In this document: in pieces, positions 20,452 through 31,889 of the stretch
How the letters are laid out: every line of letters starts with the position of its first letter
How positions within the stretch are numbered: the stretch's first letter is position 1
From: Xylogone sp. PMI_703
Lineage: Eukaryota; Ascomycota; Leotiomycetes
DNA: 64,000 nucleotides
Direction of reading: 5' to 3'
Assembly (NCBI GenBank): GCA_021399445.1
Contig: JAJTUQ010000008.1
Coordinates: 372,001-436,000, forward strand
Program-made: the position numbers and the translations under genes
Notes under the pieces: generated by a model
The model's database searches: none
Told to the model about the DNA's origin: nothing
Seen by the model: only the letters and a program-made list of their open reading frames with translations

Positions 20452-22726
20452 TTAGTTTATACTAAGTGCAATCAGGTCCTTCTCAAACCCATTCAATCTC
20501 AGTTCTTCAGGTTCTGCAAACGCCGAGAGTTGATTCGGAAATGGCGAGAATATGGAACATTCCTGCATCAAATGAAAAGGAGAAGATGTAATCTTTCTCA
20601 TTTCCGGATCAAAGAAAGGCATTGGCGACTTTATCAACAAATTCGGTGAAGCTACAAGTTCTCTCTTTATCTTTCCTTCTTCTGTTCCTAAGAGGCTTTC
20701 CATGTGTTGCAGGATCTTTATCGAGCTGAGTGCAGATTCGTGACACGGAATCATTTCCTGTAAATCAAACATTCCTTGAACAGATTTGAGAGGATCAGCG
20801 GATCCAGCAATTGTAGTTACAAGACGAACAATGCTAGAGGCTAGAGAGATATAAGGGACAAAGCTGGGTGTTCGACGTAGTCCGTAAAGCTGCCTATAAG
20901 TGCTGAGGATTGAGCCAATAGCAGTCGCAGCATCCATACAGATTTCCTTGGCGACAAGATCTGGGCCGAGAAAACGCAAGTTGATGAATGGTCCGAACAG
21001 AAGGAGGACAGCAAAATGGTAGTATATGCTTGCAATAGAGGTTCTGCTTAGCCTATAGGGTAAACAGACAAGGGAAATGCTGAACTTACTGTATGAATAA
21101 CACCGATGGAGTTGAATTTTCGCCCCTTCGCAATACCGAGGGCATGGAATCGTAAAATTCTAAATACTCCGTGTATATTTTTATAACATCGTGACACTTC
21201 AACGGCAAGGGAGATGAATAGAGCACGTGGAGCGATCTACAGAGTATGATAGACAGCTCGCAAAAACATCTAAATACGGAGAGTTTATTGCTCGATTGCG
21301 ATGTGGTATTTTCTGGCTGTATTCCTTCGTCGGTGTAAGGTATCCATATGGCGTTATCCTCGCTAAGGACCAAGGACCGTAGTTAAGTGTTTGACCAGAT
21401 AAGTATGGGCTGCGGCCCGATGCAAGAGACCATGCCCTTAGGGAATGAGTTAGATGAATTTTGAATGACTTCAGACCAAGAGAATACAAGAAAAACATAC
21501 TGATCCAAAACAAAAGCCCCCCAGAAAGTGACACTCCGGACTTCGTCCTCAGCTTCAGATGGTTCCCCGCCATCAGTTTGTAGGTGCAGACCCATCTCAA
21601 TTGCCATGATGATTGCCTGCTCGGAATAAAATGAACTCCAGTCATTCTTCCCACGGCTCGATTTCCAGAGTGACATTAACCCGGTTGCTTGTATTGTAGT
21701 CAAAGATGGATCGAATCGCTCCTTCTCCCACAGCATATATGCTTCGTCGTAGAACCGGTTTCCCAAAGTCTGGCCGGTGGGGGACGTCTCTGTGACCAGG
21801 GGCCGGTCCGAGAATCTGCACCCCAGAGCGCACATAATATTGACAAGCAGTGGAGTGCAGTATCGATGCTGTCCAGTTTCGAAATCCTTCATGAAGTGCT
21901 CTTTGGAGAGGCTGGAGAAAGTTGGGTATTCCCAGCAGAAGTAAAGTACTACCAGATGCTCTACCAGCTTGAAGTCAATGGTGACCGTTGTCCAGGCTTG
22001 TTCGCTGTGAAAAACCTCATGACGTATGCATTCGTCTTGAATGCGTCTGCTGGATTCGGCCGGCTGCATGCTTGAGCGGTGGCTGTCAGCAAAGGACTGG
22101 AGATCCGTTTCCAGAGATTTCGAGCTGAGGCTGATGCTTTTTGTGGGGCTGTTGGTGTTCGTACTGGCGTCGGCCGACCCAGACTGCCTGGTTAGCAGGC
22201 GCTGAGATATATTCTCGAGCGTCTCGCCGTCCTGTAACTGCTGGAGGATCGCGTCGGGTTGAACTCCCGAGGCCAGTGAGTGCAGGATACGGTCGCTGTG
22301 CGTTTGCTGGCGCTGAAGCATCATGATTTCCGCCCTCAACGCGTCCTTGCTGGCCCTGACCGACGGCGTGTAGTGGCAGGTCAGATTTTCATGGGTCAAG
22401 CAGCGTGCACACGGATTCTGTCCATTGCACTAGGTTGTTCAGTAAGAAACCGAGACCTCAGATAGGTGTGCTCTCCGGCGCTGGTTGCAGCTTACTCTCG
22501 CTTTCCTCCTCTTGCATTCGTCGCACGCATTCTGGTGATGGCATCCTTCCCCCTCCGTCTCCGGGTGATGGCATCTTTCCCCTTTCGTCTCTGGGTGATA
22601 GAGATGTCCTGCATTTTGGCAACTGGAGATGAGAATGTAGGATTGTTGTTTCGGGGGCAGCGGACTCGTCGACAAATTTTCTTTCGCAGTCAGGGCGAAA
22701 TTCCAGATCAGCAGGTCCAGCGCCAT
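20452..22726 (-). CDS. Zn2Cys6 transcription factor with fungal-specific regulatory domain, one frame disruption
   Basis: The DNA-binding domain is rebuilt across an intron at 22495-22430 (GTAAGC...CCTAG). CDECKRRKAR joins CNGQNPCARC and LTHENLTC, giving the full C-x2-C-x6-C-x5-C-x2-C-x7-C cluster. A linker and the regulatory (MHR, fungal_trans) domain follow: YFCWEYPTFS, NIMCALGCRFSD, FWGAFVLDQ. A second intron at 21500-21437 (GTATGT...CTAAG) leads to AWSLASGRSP. A third at 21089-21028 (GTAAGT...GCAAG) joins VLFIH to IYYHFAVLLLFGPF. Between introns 2 and 3, near 21385, the frame shifts at a GGTCCTTGGTCCTT direct repeat, so the allele is probably broken or the assembly has an error there. The start at 22726 is the nearest plausible ATG; N-terminal residues include a 10-residue repeat (HHPETKGERC-like). 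The regulated pathway is unknown. Confidence 0.8.
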
Positions 22727-22739
22727 GATGTCATAGGGC

Positions 22740-24235
22740 GCGAATGCGAGTTGGTTAAAGCGCGTCGATGGCAAATTTGCCAGAAGAAGCGATCCAATCA
22801 GGCCGTGTGAAGTGATAGGAATCGGTGCGTTGTGGTCGTCGATGTCATCATGTTTATATAAGCTGCGGTGCAACCCCTCTCCCCCTTTTGCTGCAGCAGC
22901 CTGGAGAGCATCCCTATGATGGCCTCCTTGAGCATTGATGTCCGTGTCTCGGTTGGAAAACCGTGCACGATCTCCATTTGCCCGTGGATGGCACCCTCGT
23001 ATGAACCCGTCTGTCACAAACGATTTACTACAAGGAATGCGACACAGGTGAAGAGTGAATTCCTTGTTATATTTGACATTGCTCGCTCGCTTGCTTTGCT
23101 TGCTTGCTACCAGCATGCGCATTTATTTCTGGCTCTACTGTTTGGAGGCCCACTGTGCCAATCGATCTTGACCACGTCACATCTGACATATTGTCCTAGC
23201 TCAGCGCCGCTGGAGGCGGCGGCATCTGTCACAGCCCCCGATAAAAGTCCTAAGATTGTCACTGGCAAGCTGACCCGACTTTGGCCAGGCAGGGTGCATG
23301 ATGCCCTGCATCTGCGAGGGGATCCGGCACGAGTTCCAATTGGTGGTAATACCGTACAGTTACTTTTAACCGCAGTTGGGTTAGAAGTAGTTGAAGGTAT
23401 TATAAGCAAGCAGACTAACACCAAATAACGTGGAATATTTTAGTAGCAGTAAGAAAGGGGTCTACATGCAGAGTACGTACTTAGGGAAGTTATATTTAGT
23501 TGGGAGTTGTCAGCGCGAAGGGGTCCATAGTGGTGGCAGTTTGCCACAAGTAGCAGGGGAGGATGGCCGACCCACACCGGCTATACCCTTGTGAGATGGT
23601 GAGTTAAATCGCAAGGCTGCGGGCTTGAGATCGGCCCGCTTGCCGAGACTCCGCACAGCCACAGGCTGGGCTTGCTTAATTGACGTAAAACTACATCGTG
23701 AACTTGAATATCACGTGGAACATGCGGGGTCGTTTTTGCACTAGCCGGGATTGGGGATTCGATTTGATAAGAGGTACTGAACCCGCGCAGCGACCCTGCA
23801 TGAATTTGCACGCCACAGCTGACACGGGGTTAATAATGACTTCCAGCATCGTAGTAAGGCTTTACGGCTCAGATAAGAACCTTTATGGGTATCAACAGTT
23901 GTCAGAGCTTGATGGAGGTACCGTGGTAAAGAAACTCTGTTACACTATCAAAGGAAGCTCTCTGTAGATCCGGCGCAAAGGCGGTAATATGAATGCAATT
24001 TTCTAGATAGGTTAGGACTGGGCAATAGTATACAATTTATACAGAAATATAGTAAATATCAACGTGTACACAGACTTCGAGTTGTATAAAGTCAAAGTAC
24101 CTATTATTTTTCTCGGCACGGCGGGTTTCCCGCCACCTAGGGAAGGACGTTAGAGGTCAACCCAGACTCAATATTTGGGTAGCATGGAAGCCGGCCTAGT
24201 GGAATACAAAGATTGTATATTATAAGTCGCGTCCA
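22740..24235. other. Region without a recognised gene
   Basis: Several open frames of 60-190 codons overlap on both strands (for example 22868-23428 plus, 23107-23424 minus, 23698-23967 plus), none with a family I recognise. TGTCACAGCCCCCGATAA near 23229 resembles the start of a fungal LTR, but I found no matching end. Confidence 0.35.
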
Positions 24236-24420
24236 GAAAACTCTTCTACTACTCGAAACGCCCTTCCCGGTTTAGAAAATTTCTTCGGTGGAATCCGTCC
24301 GAGGAAGAAGGGACAATGTTGGAATGAACTAATACAGCAAGAGTCCTTTTTCTGTTGCGCGTCTCGCCTTGATTGTCCACATGGGGCTATGCTAGCGTAA
24401 GCCAATAGGGCAAAGGTGCT
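24236..24420 (-). pseudogene. Remnant of the module found beside the ankyrin gene at 33931-34307
   Basis: One minus-strand frame reads ETRNRKRTLAVLVHSN, then PSSSDGF, which lines up with EMRNKKRSLLLLAHSN, PSPPQGF at 34110-34225. Nucleotide identity is also clear around ATGTTGGAATGA and TTTTTCTGTTGCGC. No ankyrin repeats are linked here. The module is unnamed to me. Confidence 0.5.
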
Positions 24421-24850
24421 GTTTTTTGTTGCACATCGCAGCGGAGCGTTTCCCTCGGGTGATGAGACATACAAAATGTGGATTCATTAGGTTGGTATAA
24501 AATCCGACATAGTCCAGTCCACGATCTTTCCACCTTCCATTAAGTGTAGCGCAGCTACGATTAAGCTGTTTAATATTAGAGATCACAGTAGGACAAATGG
24601 TTTTTGCCCCTATAACGATGCAAGCTTGCAGACCACCTAAGAAGTCATCAAGCTCGACCACTCTGCACAGATGGTAAGTTTCGAGTTCCATCGAAAGAGC
24701 ATATGAGAACAAGGTTAACTTAGGCTTGTCTTCGCAACATGTGACGTAGCTTCGGTGCCTTGAAAGTAAGGATACATTGTACATCAAGTACTGCATAGAA
24801 TATGCATAGACTATTGCATCCTCATTCCCCGGTCGGGCCTTGGCAATCAT
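24392..24850 (-). CDS. Unrecognised protein fragment
   Basis: A 153-codon open frame (ARPGNEDAIVYAYSMQYL, MELETYHLCRVVELDDFLGG, GAKTICPTVISNIKQL) has natural-looking composition with no low-complexity content. It may continue upstream into the frame at about 24960-24850 (DGLNNFRHLFESMREDLG) via a small intron. I do not recognise the family. Its 3' end overlaps the remnant at 24236-24420 in another frame, so it may be truncated. Confidence 0.4.
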   Translation of the reverse strand: MIAKARPGNEDAIVYAYSMQYLMYNVSLLSRHRSYVTCCEDKPKLTLFSYALSMELETYHLCRVVELDDFLGGLQACIVIGAKTICPTVISNIKQLNRSCATLNGRWKDRGLDYVGFYTNLMNPHFVCLITRGKRSAAMCNKKQHLCPIGLR

Positions 24851-25125
24851 GTAAATCAGCCGCTCTCACTGTTGAAAACACAACATGCACGGCATCGGAA
24901 GATGGGGCGACACCGAGATCCTCGCGCATCGATTCAAAGAGATGACGAAAGTTATTGAGTCCATCCTTATTCGATTTCTTCCAGCTTAAGGGGAGTAGCC
25001 ATGAATAAGATGATACATAGTGAATAGTTTGAAGTTGGGATTGAGCAGCAGAATCCGTGGCGCTCTCGCATTGCCCGGTTCCACAGAAGTTGTTGTTGCG
25101 CTCGTTCTCGGTTTGTCTCTCTCTC

Positions 25126-25222
25126 TGTCCCTTCCCTGCTCTTGTCCCTTCCCTGCTCTTGTCCCTTCCCTGCTCTTGTCCCTTCCCTGCTCTTGTCCCT
25201 TCCCTGCTCTTGTCCCTTCCCT
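25126..25222. repeat. 17-bp minisatellite, five full copies
   Basis: Unit TGTCCCTTCCCTGCTCT begins at 25126, 25143, 25160, 25177, 25194 and, in part, 25211. Copies are identical. Because 17 is not a multiple of three, all three frames stay open across it, which explains the several spurious open frames on both strands. Confidence 0.95.
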
Positions 25223-25329
25223 TCTCTCCCTCTCCGATCTCTATGGTGGCAGGTAGAGCCGAGCGTGGCGGGACGCCCTGCGGAGGTATCTCCGGCGGCG
25301 CTCGAGGCCAAGGACAAGGAACCATGACT

Positions 25330-25826
25330 TGTCACGGCGCTACGTCGGATGAATGGGGCTGGGATTTTATTAGTATTTAGATTAGCCAGACCCGCACATT
25401 GCTATATTGGAGAATCCCTTGATGGCGATGGCAATGGCAATGGGAATGAGACAGGTCGCAATCTGAAGCCGAATCTGAATCTAGATCACGCAGTTCTTTC
25501 TTCGAGGAAGCACTTGCCCTGGCGCGTACCTCGCACGCATCGCCTACCGAAAGCCCCCCGAGTCCACTGCGCCCGCCCAACGATGCTTTGGTGAAGACAA
25601 CACGCTGACGGATCTTGGCAAGCTATAAGCTATCCACGGCTGTCGAAGAGCCTTCGGGCGAGAGATTGCGTTCCTCCGGATTGCTCAATCTTTCCTAGGT
25701 CGGTCGGAGAGGATTTGACCCTCTGAAGAATCGGATGAGGTCACGATTATGTACCTTCAGGATCTTGGCCGTGACGGTATCTTGCGCCAACAATCGACAC
25801 GTCACGTGCACGCGATCACGTCTCAC
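25330..25826. other. Upstream region of the second regulator
   Basis: No gene recognised. A short purine-rich run (GATGGCAATGGCAATGGGAATGAG) lies near 25424-25450. Presumably it holds the promoter of the gene at 25827. Confidence 0.35.
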
Positions 25827-28430
25827 ATGGAGGCTGCAAAGGAGTCCTTGTCCGATGCTGCAGAGAGTAGTCAGGCGAAACGGGTTACCGCTTCGCAGGT
25901 ACGTACCAGTCCTTCTCTCCCTCCCTTCCTTGCCAAGGGCCGTGCTAACGTCTGCAAGGCTTGCGAACGATGTCGAGCACGAAAAACCAGATGTGATGAG
26001 AAGCGGCCACGATGTAGTCTGTGTGAGAGGATGGACAAGACCTGCGTATATCGCGAGCCAAAGCCGACGAAGTAAGTCGAGATGCAACCTGCAGCTGAAA
26101 CAGGGGATTTTTAACTGTATTCTTTGCAAGACTGCTTTCTAAAGTGAAGGACCCATACTCAGATTATGCGTAGAAAGGACCAGACTCTGGTGATGATACT
26201 TCAACAATTGGAATTGCTCAACCAGAAGGTCGACGGCATCGGCTCAAGATTCGAACAAGCCGCTGCCAGCAATCCCACACCCGCTGAGGAAGGGGCGACC
26301 GACTTGGTGCCCACGCAAATCCCTCACCGACAAATCCCCAGTGCTGGCTCATTGCCAAAGAGCTCAGACCGACCCAACCTATCTTCGTTTGCTATCCCGC
26401 ACACGGTAGGCATAGAAGGGCATAACATCTTGACATGGTCGGCAATAAGATCTGCGCTGAGGAGAGAAATTGGCGAGCTCCCTTACAGGGAGGGAATGGA
26501 GGCACCCTCTGCCAAATGGCTTGCAGATGTGACGGAAAACTATAGTACACCAGTTACGATAGACCCTCGCATCGACATTATCAGTGATGGCACTCATGGA
26601 CCATTCAGCCCAAGTCGCTCAGTTTACTTGGCTCAGGACCGCATTTACGAGTGGTGCTTGACGTACTTTCACTCGTTCCACCGCCTGTACCCTATCATTG
26701 ACCGAACAACTTTTGAGACTATCCTGCTACCTCGCTGTCAGCAACACTCGTTCGACGAGAACGACGAGGCTTCAGCCCTGGTTCTTTTGGTGATGACGAT
26801 GGGCATCCTTGCGGAAGAAGGAACAATTGGTAAACCAATCGCGGGAGCTCATTCGGGAATGATGGGAGGAACCATAGAAAGGCCACCTGGCCATCTCTTT
26901 TTACAGGAGGCAATGCGAAGAATGGGTGTAATGCTCTCACGTCACACCATGATTAGCTTACAGTGCCATATCTTGTGCGCGTAAGTTAGATATTCTGTCC
27001 CCAAGTCCGTAGTCCTCACCATCTACGTGCTAAAACACCTACTAGGCTATATTTTGCTCAATGCTCAAAGAACATGGTAAAACCTCCACCGATCCTCGAA
27101 CTTCGTGACATGTAGTAATATGGGTTAGGAATACTGGCGTATGACAGAGTTAAGCTGTACTATATGCAGGAACCTTGTTCTCATGTATGTTTTGATGGCA
27201 AGAGCTGTGTATGGACTTTTACTGAGATCTTGTATAGGACACATGGCTGGGGGACGTTTGAGAGTGATATGATCAGCCGATTGTTCTGGATGTGCATAGT
27301 GTTGGAAAGGTAGATGCAGCTAAGGTCTTCTAGAAGGAAAACAAAGCTAACTACAGATGCCTGTTTTAGTGGACCAGTTGGAGAACTCGGCCTCAAACGC
27401 TCGGCACTATCCGAATTGCAGGACTCTATCCCTCTCCCATCATTTACAACTGCGTCAGGAGACTTACCTGAAACGGACAGTGAGTTGTTTCTACAGTACC
27501 ATTTCTTGGCTCAAGTTACTCTACGGTCACTCATAGACCGTATAAACAGTGCCTTGAAAGTATACCGTAAGTATGAAACCGGGGCAGGGGTTGTACCGAA
27601 TCAAAGGCGTTGCAAATGCTAATGATGTGCTAGGAAATCCTTTTGAGACTGAGTCCACTTTTACAGACGCACTCGTTCAGGAACTATTTACACAACTGCA
27701 ACGGTGGCGTAATCATTTACCATCACCCTTACAGTGGACGCAGGCCACAGCTCTTGAAGTCTCTAGCGAGTTGGATGACCCCGCGATGATCATTCTAAAA
27801 TCCGATGGAATAATATATAACATGATCAATGTCGACTTGGTCCTTACCGCATCCCTCCAAACACGGTATAAATACACCGAGTATTTGATTTGGCGTCCAT
27901 ACATTTACAAGGCTTTGCATTCGGAAGCCTTGGTTACTGACCAGGATTTACGGGGCTGCGAGAGAGCTATTTTGGTTAGCAACTGTGTGTGAGGGACGTA
28001 TATCCTCGGAGTGCTAACCTTAATAATAGGCGTGTACGCAATGGCCTTTAACTCTTCCAATATTCCAGGAGAGGAAGCGTCTTCTCCCCCATCTCTTTGA
28101 ATACAGCCACACGTAGGTAATCTCACTCACATTGAATACATCCAACCTTAATATTTTCATTGTAGCTTTTTCGGTATCTTGGTATTGCTGCACATCTGCT
28201 CATCCAGCAAAATCATCCGACCTTTACTTGACGTACAAGAAACGCATGGCCTCGTAGAAACCAGTAAGACGCTATTTCTACAGTGGTTATCTGATATGAG
28301 GCGTTCACACCCAGTCGCTAATTGGGGCTGGCAACTCATTCGGTTGCTTTATGCCGACCATGTGGTTGTGAAGGCAGCCGACGTGGATCTAGTGGAGGTG
28401 AGTGTGGAAGCAATTATAGAGACAACTTAG
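25827..28430 (+). CDS. Zn2Cys6 transcription factor with fungal-specific regulatory domain, nine exons predicted
   Basis: The start ATG at 25827 gives MEAAKESLSD. Introns inferred from GT...AG and frame: 25899-25958, 26072-26149, 26981-27045, 27077-27128, 27185-27237, 27310-27369, 27567-27633, 27987-28029 and 28113-28165. The second exon carries the zinc cluster ACERCRARKTRC...RCSLCERMDKTC. A coiled linker follows (ILQQLELLNQKVDGI), then the regulatory domain: FHSFHRLYPIIDRTTFE, ALVLLVMTMGILAE, FESDMISRLFWMC, VGELGLKRSALSELQDSIPLPS, YLIWRPYIYKALH, and LFEYSHT joined to FFGILVLLH. It ends at TAG 28428-28430. All joins keep frame without a premature stop, so unlike its neighbour at 20452 it looks intact. 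The target pathway is not evident. Confidence 0.85.
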
Positions 28431-28554
28431 GTTTTAGCGTCAATAGACGCTCGTTTCTAATCAATGGTATTACGGTTCCGGCCTGAGACTGGACATTTGT
28501 AGGCTTTATCCCTGGTTGATAGATTCCCTTATGTTGTGGCTATGTCTATACGCC

Positions 28555-28677
28555 GTGGTCAAGTTACTACTCGAGACAGGCAAGGTGGATGTCGATTCGA
28601 AGGATAAAGATGGTCGGACGCCATTTTCGTGGGCAGCCAGTGAAGGTCACGAGGCCGTGGTTAAGCTACTACAATAA
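28555..28677 (+). pseudogene. Ankyrin repeat fragment
   Basis: The frame ending at TAA 28675-28677 reads AVVKLLLETGKVDVDSKDKDGRTPFSWAAS, then EGHEAVVKLL, one full ankyrin repeat and part of another. It follows 125 bp after the regulator stop. It may be the last exon of a lost ankyrin gene or have been fused to the regulator by alternative splicing (a GTGAGT donor lies at 28397). Confidence 0.6.
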
Positions 28678-28944
28678 AGCACTGAATAGCTTTTCCTATT
28701 ATTATTCCTCCTCCCCACCCACCAAGAGCTAAATATGCGTAGAGTACCTTTATATTATTTCATGCTTTATTTTCAAGCTGAGGTACCACAGATGGTTTTA
28801 GAATTTTGAAAATTTTGGCGACGTGTCAAGTAGTGAAGAATGGACTTCATGCTTTACAATGTTCAATTACAAGGACTCAACATGGAATGCTCTCATTCAG
28901 CTATCGGTTGCAGTTGCTCTTTGACCCGTTGGCAAGCCACGATT

Positions 28945-29187
28945 TTTAGATCCTCCATCCGGAACATGTCTGTGATGGTGGTCCAGCTGAAGCAGGAAGG
29001 ATACACATTGGCAGAGGTCCATGAGGTTATGACCCATCGAAGTGAGGCTGCGATCTACGAGCACTATTTTACAACGTTGAAAAAGAAGCGCGATCGAACT
29101 CTACGGTGTTGGGCAAGAAAGGGGGTCAAAGAGGGAGTAGGTAAGGGACTAAACTATGAGAAAAGTTCATTATTCACTCCCTTTTGA
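28945..29187 (+). pseudogene. Myb/SANT-like module, copy 1
   Basis: Reads MSVMVVQLKQEGYTLAEVHEVMTHRSEAAIYEHY, then LKKKRDRTLRCWARK. This matches copies at 29895-30202, 31890-32135 and 33505-33716: a conserved hydrophobic GYxxAE turn, an RSE motif, a HY pair and a basic tail. The upstream part is lost, including the W-T start seen in copies 2-4. Confidence 0.6.
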
Positions 29188-29269
29188 CATGCCTGGACGG
29201 GAAACAAGCAAAAGCAGTGATAGGTTCAGATCACAAAGCTTGAAGAAGACATCGCCCTGCTATTTTCTC

Positions 29270-29597
29270 CTGCACTTCTTTGCTACATGACCTGGCTTTC
29301 CACAATTAAAAACATAATCCATCTCTTTTTCGTCCTTCATGAAGTTGGGCATCAATATCAGTGTCATTTTATACATGTCTTCAGTTGTATTGGGTAAATC
29401 TCCAAGCTGATAAATCCTATCCTGGATTTCGTCTTTAAGGCCGACGAAGAAAAGAGACGCGAGTACGTCTCCCGAGTAATTCTGCTCGATAGCGCCCGAA
29501 ATTCCAATGTATATTCCTCTATACTTCCGGTTTGCTCAAGGCGTTGAAATTTGATTGCCGCTTCCATTTCGGTGAGGTTTTTATGTGGCTCGGACAT
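29270..29597 (-). pseudogene. LTR-retrotransposon Gag fragment (Ty3/gypsy-like)
   Basis: From 29597 the frames read MEAAIKFQRLEQTGSIEEYTLEF, then LASLFFVGLKDEIQDRIYQL, and finally YVFNCGKPGHVAKKC, a zinc knuckle in which the first Cys is replaced by Val. This is the retrotransposon gag domain plus knuckle in the normal order. A frameshift lies near 29480. No protease or reverse transcriptase follows. Confidence 0.75.
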
Positions 29598-29894
29598 ATT
29601 CCTGACTTTCGATTAGTCAGTCTAAGGACACTTTAATATTTGTGATGCTAATTTAAAATCCTTTACCTTTCTGGTGGATCCATAAGACTTTAAACTTGTC
29701 ATACCGTGTAGTAAAGCCTATTAAATGTGGGTTTTGGATGTCGTTAGCAGCGACGACATGCTACCCCACCTAGCCTGGAACTCATCACGTGAGTTCCGAC
29801 CCTCATCTCCATTTCTAATGAGCGACCGCGTTTCCCAGCGAACCTATCACTCATTCTCCAACTCCCCTATCAACCTCTAAGCCTGAAAACACGC

Positions 29895-30202
29895 GAGCCC
29901 TTCAAGCTATACCGGACGAAGATGAGCTTGCAGACCTCCTTAATTGGCCTGTAAGACCACCGGACATATATGTTACAAATGTCGGAGTGCAGATAGAGGA
30001 AATCTCATGGACAGTACAAGAGGATATAATGGTTGTCGAGATGGTAGAACAGGGCTATACATGGGCAGAGATTCAAGAAGTTCTCTTTTACCGGAGTGAA
30101 CGTGAGATCGAGCAGCACTATTCCAAAGCGTTGAAAAAGAAGCGCGAAAGAACTCCGCGGCGCCGGGCAAGAAATGGCGGAGTGAGGGAACAACACAGAT
30201 GA
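29895..30202 (+). CDS. Myb/SANT-like module, copy 2
   Basis: The frame includes IPDEDELADLLNWPVRPPD, then ISWTVQEDIMVVEMVEQGYTWAEIQ, RSEREIEQHY and KALKKKRERTPRRRARN before a stop at 30200-30202. The three-helix pattern (W, then GYxWAEI, then HY) and basic tail suggest DNA binding. Upstream coding probably continues into the 29790-29895 region but is interrupted. This is the cleanest of the four copies. Confidence 0.6.
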
Positions 30203-30384
30203 AAAGGTCGACATCACTAGCGATAATTTAAATATGCTTATGGAGGGTAAACAAGGTGGGAAATAGAGTGCTTGGGTTAAGTAAACACAAAAGATAGATC
30301 AAAATCAGAACAAAGATCGAAATATCAACCCTCCCTTGCTTAATGTGAGCCCACACAAGTATTCCGGTTTTGGGCCGCTAGTAG

Positions 30385-30784
30385 TTATCTTCTTTCCTTT
30401 CCCTTACCGCTTTTGTCGACAACATAACCACTCTTAGGATCCAAACTCCATGTCCAATAATACTGATTAGACTTCTCCCCATAATAAACCATACATACAT
30501 TCATTCCCCTGGCTGTTAGTCCACTCAAAGAAATCACTGCCAAGCTTCTCCACCTTTCCTTTAGCTGTTCTAAAACTATATGTATTGCTGGCGATATCGG
30601 CTCCATACTTTAATAGTGTGACTTCAATATAATTCCTATCCTCCAGAGTAATAGGTTGTGAAGAGCTTGCATTGGATGGGCCGTCACCAGCGTCCACTGC
30701 CGTTGCATCAGGTCCTTGTCCCCATGTTGATGCCGGTTTTGAATAGGTGGAAGTCGTGTAATCAGTCGGAGTCTGACTTTTCAA
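30385..30784 (-). pseudogene. Unrecognised small protein with a frameshift at an ATGT repeat
   Basis: From 30784 the frame reads a Ser/Thr/Pro-rich start, then ITLEDRNYIEVTLLKYGADI and LGSDFFEWTNSQGNECMYGLLWGE, where it breaks near GAATGAATGTATGTATGG (30488-30505). The next frame continues KSNQYYWTWSLDPKSGYVV. Aromatic-rich WxWxxxxGY motifs are present, but I do not recognise the family. Confidence 0.4.
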
Positions 30785-31022
30785 TATGTGACTAGGTTCC
30801 TGGAAAGCAGAAGAGCCAAAAGAAGCTCCAATTTGAGAATACTCCTGACCCCTGTGTAATCACGCAAGCAAAAAACTCTATGAGTATCTAGTTGACGATA
30901 GCCCCCATTGGGTCAGCGAATGTCAACTAATAATCTCATTTTGTTCCGCATTTTTCTGCAACCTTATAGGTAATTAGCTGTGTTTATTATAAATCGGTCG
31001 TGAAAAATTTGAGGGAAAAAAG

Positions 31023-31859
31023 TTGCTAACGGAAATAACAGCACCTTCTCCTAATCTTTCAAGCCAATCACCGCCCGAGATCAACGTTACGCAGTCTATA
31101 ACTCCGATCAAAGACAGCAATTGCGATAGCCTACAAAACTCGCAAATCTTATCCGATTTTCCCGTCTTATCAAGCTCAGTGCTAGACCGTAAGCCTCGGC
31201 CACGGAAACTAGTAGAGAAGCGAAAGCGTCTAGGCTCAAATGAGACTGGCAGCAATAGCCACCACCTTATAAATACCGAGTACAGCCATGACCTCTGCGA
31301 TGTATCTAGTGATGAGGAACCTCAGCCCCCAAAACGACGAAAGAAAGTTGCCGCATCTCAAAGTCGTCGATCTCCACAGCACGACCAGGGACCGGTAACA
31401 ACGGCTGTACAGCACTGTTACAGAAGAACCACCACAAAGCCTATAAACAACGGTCCCACACCGTTCTCCGAACCAACCAGCAGAGCTAGTTCACAATCTG
31501 CGGAATCCAACGTTACTAGTTCTGAATGCACTGTAACGACGGACCCTGATCAGGAATGGGAAATCAACCATTTTGTTAAAATGGAGGTTGTTGATGGCAA
31601 ACGCTATTTCTTAACGAATTGGAAACAGACATGGGAACCTGAGTCTGCACTGCAGGGGGCAAGGGAGTTGGTTGATAAATTCTTGGCTGGACTGCAACCG
31701 TCACGGCCCAAGAGTTCTAAGAAGAGGCACATCGAGATGGAGGGCTGTTTGGAGCGGAGGCAGCAGGCGATAAGGTCCGATAGATCTGGCAAGACAGAGC
31801 CAAAGAAACGGCGAGGCCGGCCCCGAAAGCCAATTAATCCCTTGGATGTTGACGGGTAG
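31023..31859 (+). CDS. Chromodomain-like protein with AT-hook
   Basis: Residues 1-170 are a low-complexity Ser/Pro/Arg-rich region with basic patches (PPKRRKK, a likely nuclear signal). A chromodomain-like segment follows (EWEINHFVKMEVVDGKRYF, LTNWKQTWEPESAL, then a helix ELVDKFLAG), and the end has an AT-hook (KKRRGRPRKP). This points to a chromatin- or DNA-binding nuclear protein. The frame starts with TTG at 31023 and no upstream ATG is in frame, so a 5' exon is likely missing or not recognised. Thirty bases after the TAG a Myb/SANT-like module begins (31890-32135), so the ancestral protein was probably chromodomain, AT-hook and SANT together. Transposon-derived chromodomain proteins are an alternative. 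Confidence 0.6.
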   Translation: MLTEITAPSPNLSSQSPPEINVTQSITPIKDSNCDSLQNSQILSDFPVLSSSVLDRKPRPRKLVEKRKRLGSNETGSNSHHLINTEYSHDLCDVSSDEEPQPPKRRKKVAASQSRRSPQHDQGPVTTAVQHCYRRTTTKPINNGPTPFSEPTSRASSQSAESNVTSSECTVTTDPDQEWEINHFVKMEVVDGKRYFLTNWKQTWEPESALQGARELVDKFLAGLQPSRPKSSKKRHIEMEGCLERRQQAIRSDRSGKTEPKKRRGRPRKPINPLDVDG

Positions 31860-31889
31860 GCCGTCGATGCTATAGATCTCAGCTAGCCT

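Noticed and set aside
22466..23428. Several 60-190 codon frames opposite and beside the regulator gene
   Set aside because: They overlap its exons antisense or lack any conserved motif; only the minus-strand zinc-cluster exon is supported.
24967..25335. Arg/Gly/Glu-rich and Leu/Pro/Ser-rich open frames on both strands
   Set aside because: They are by-products of the 17-bp minisatellite, which has no stop in any frame.
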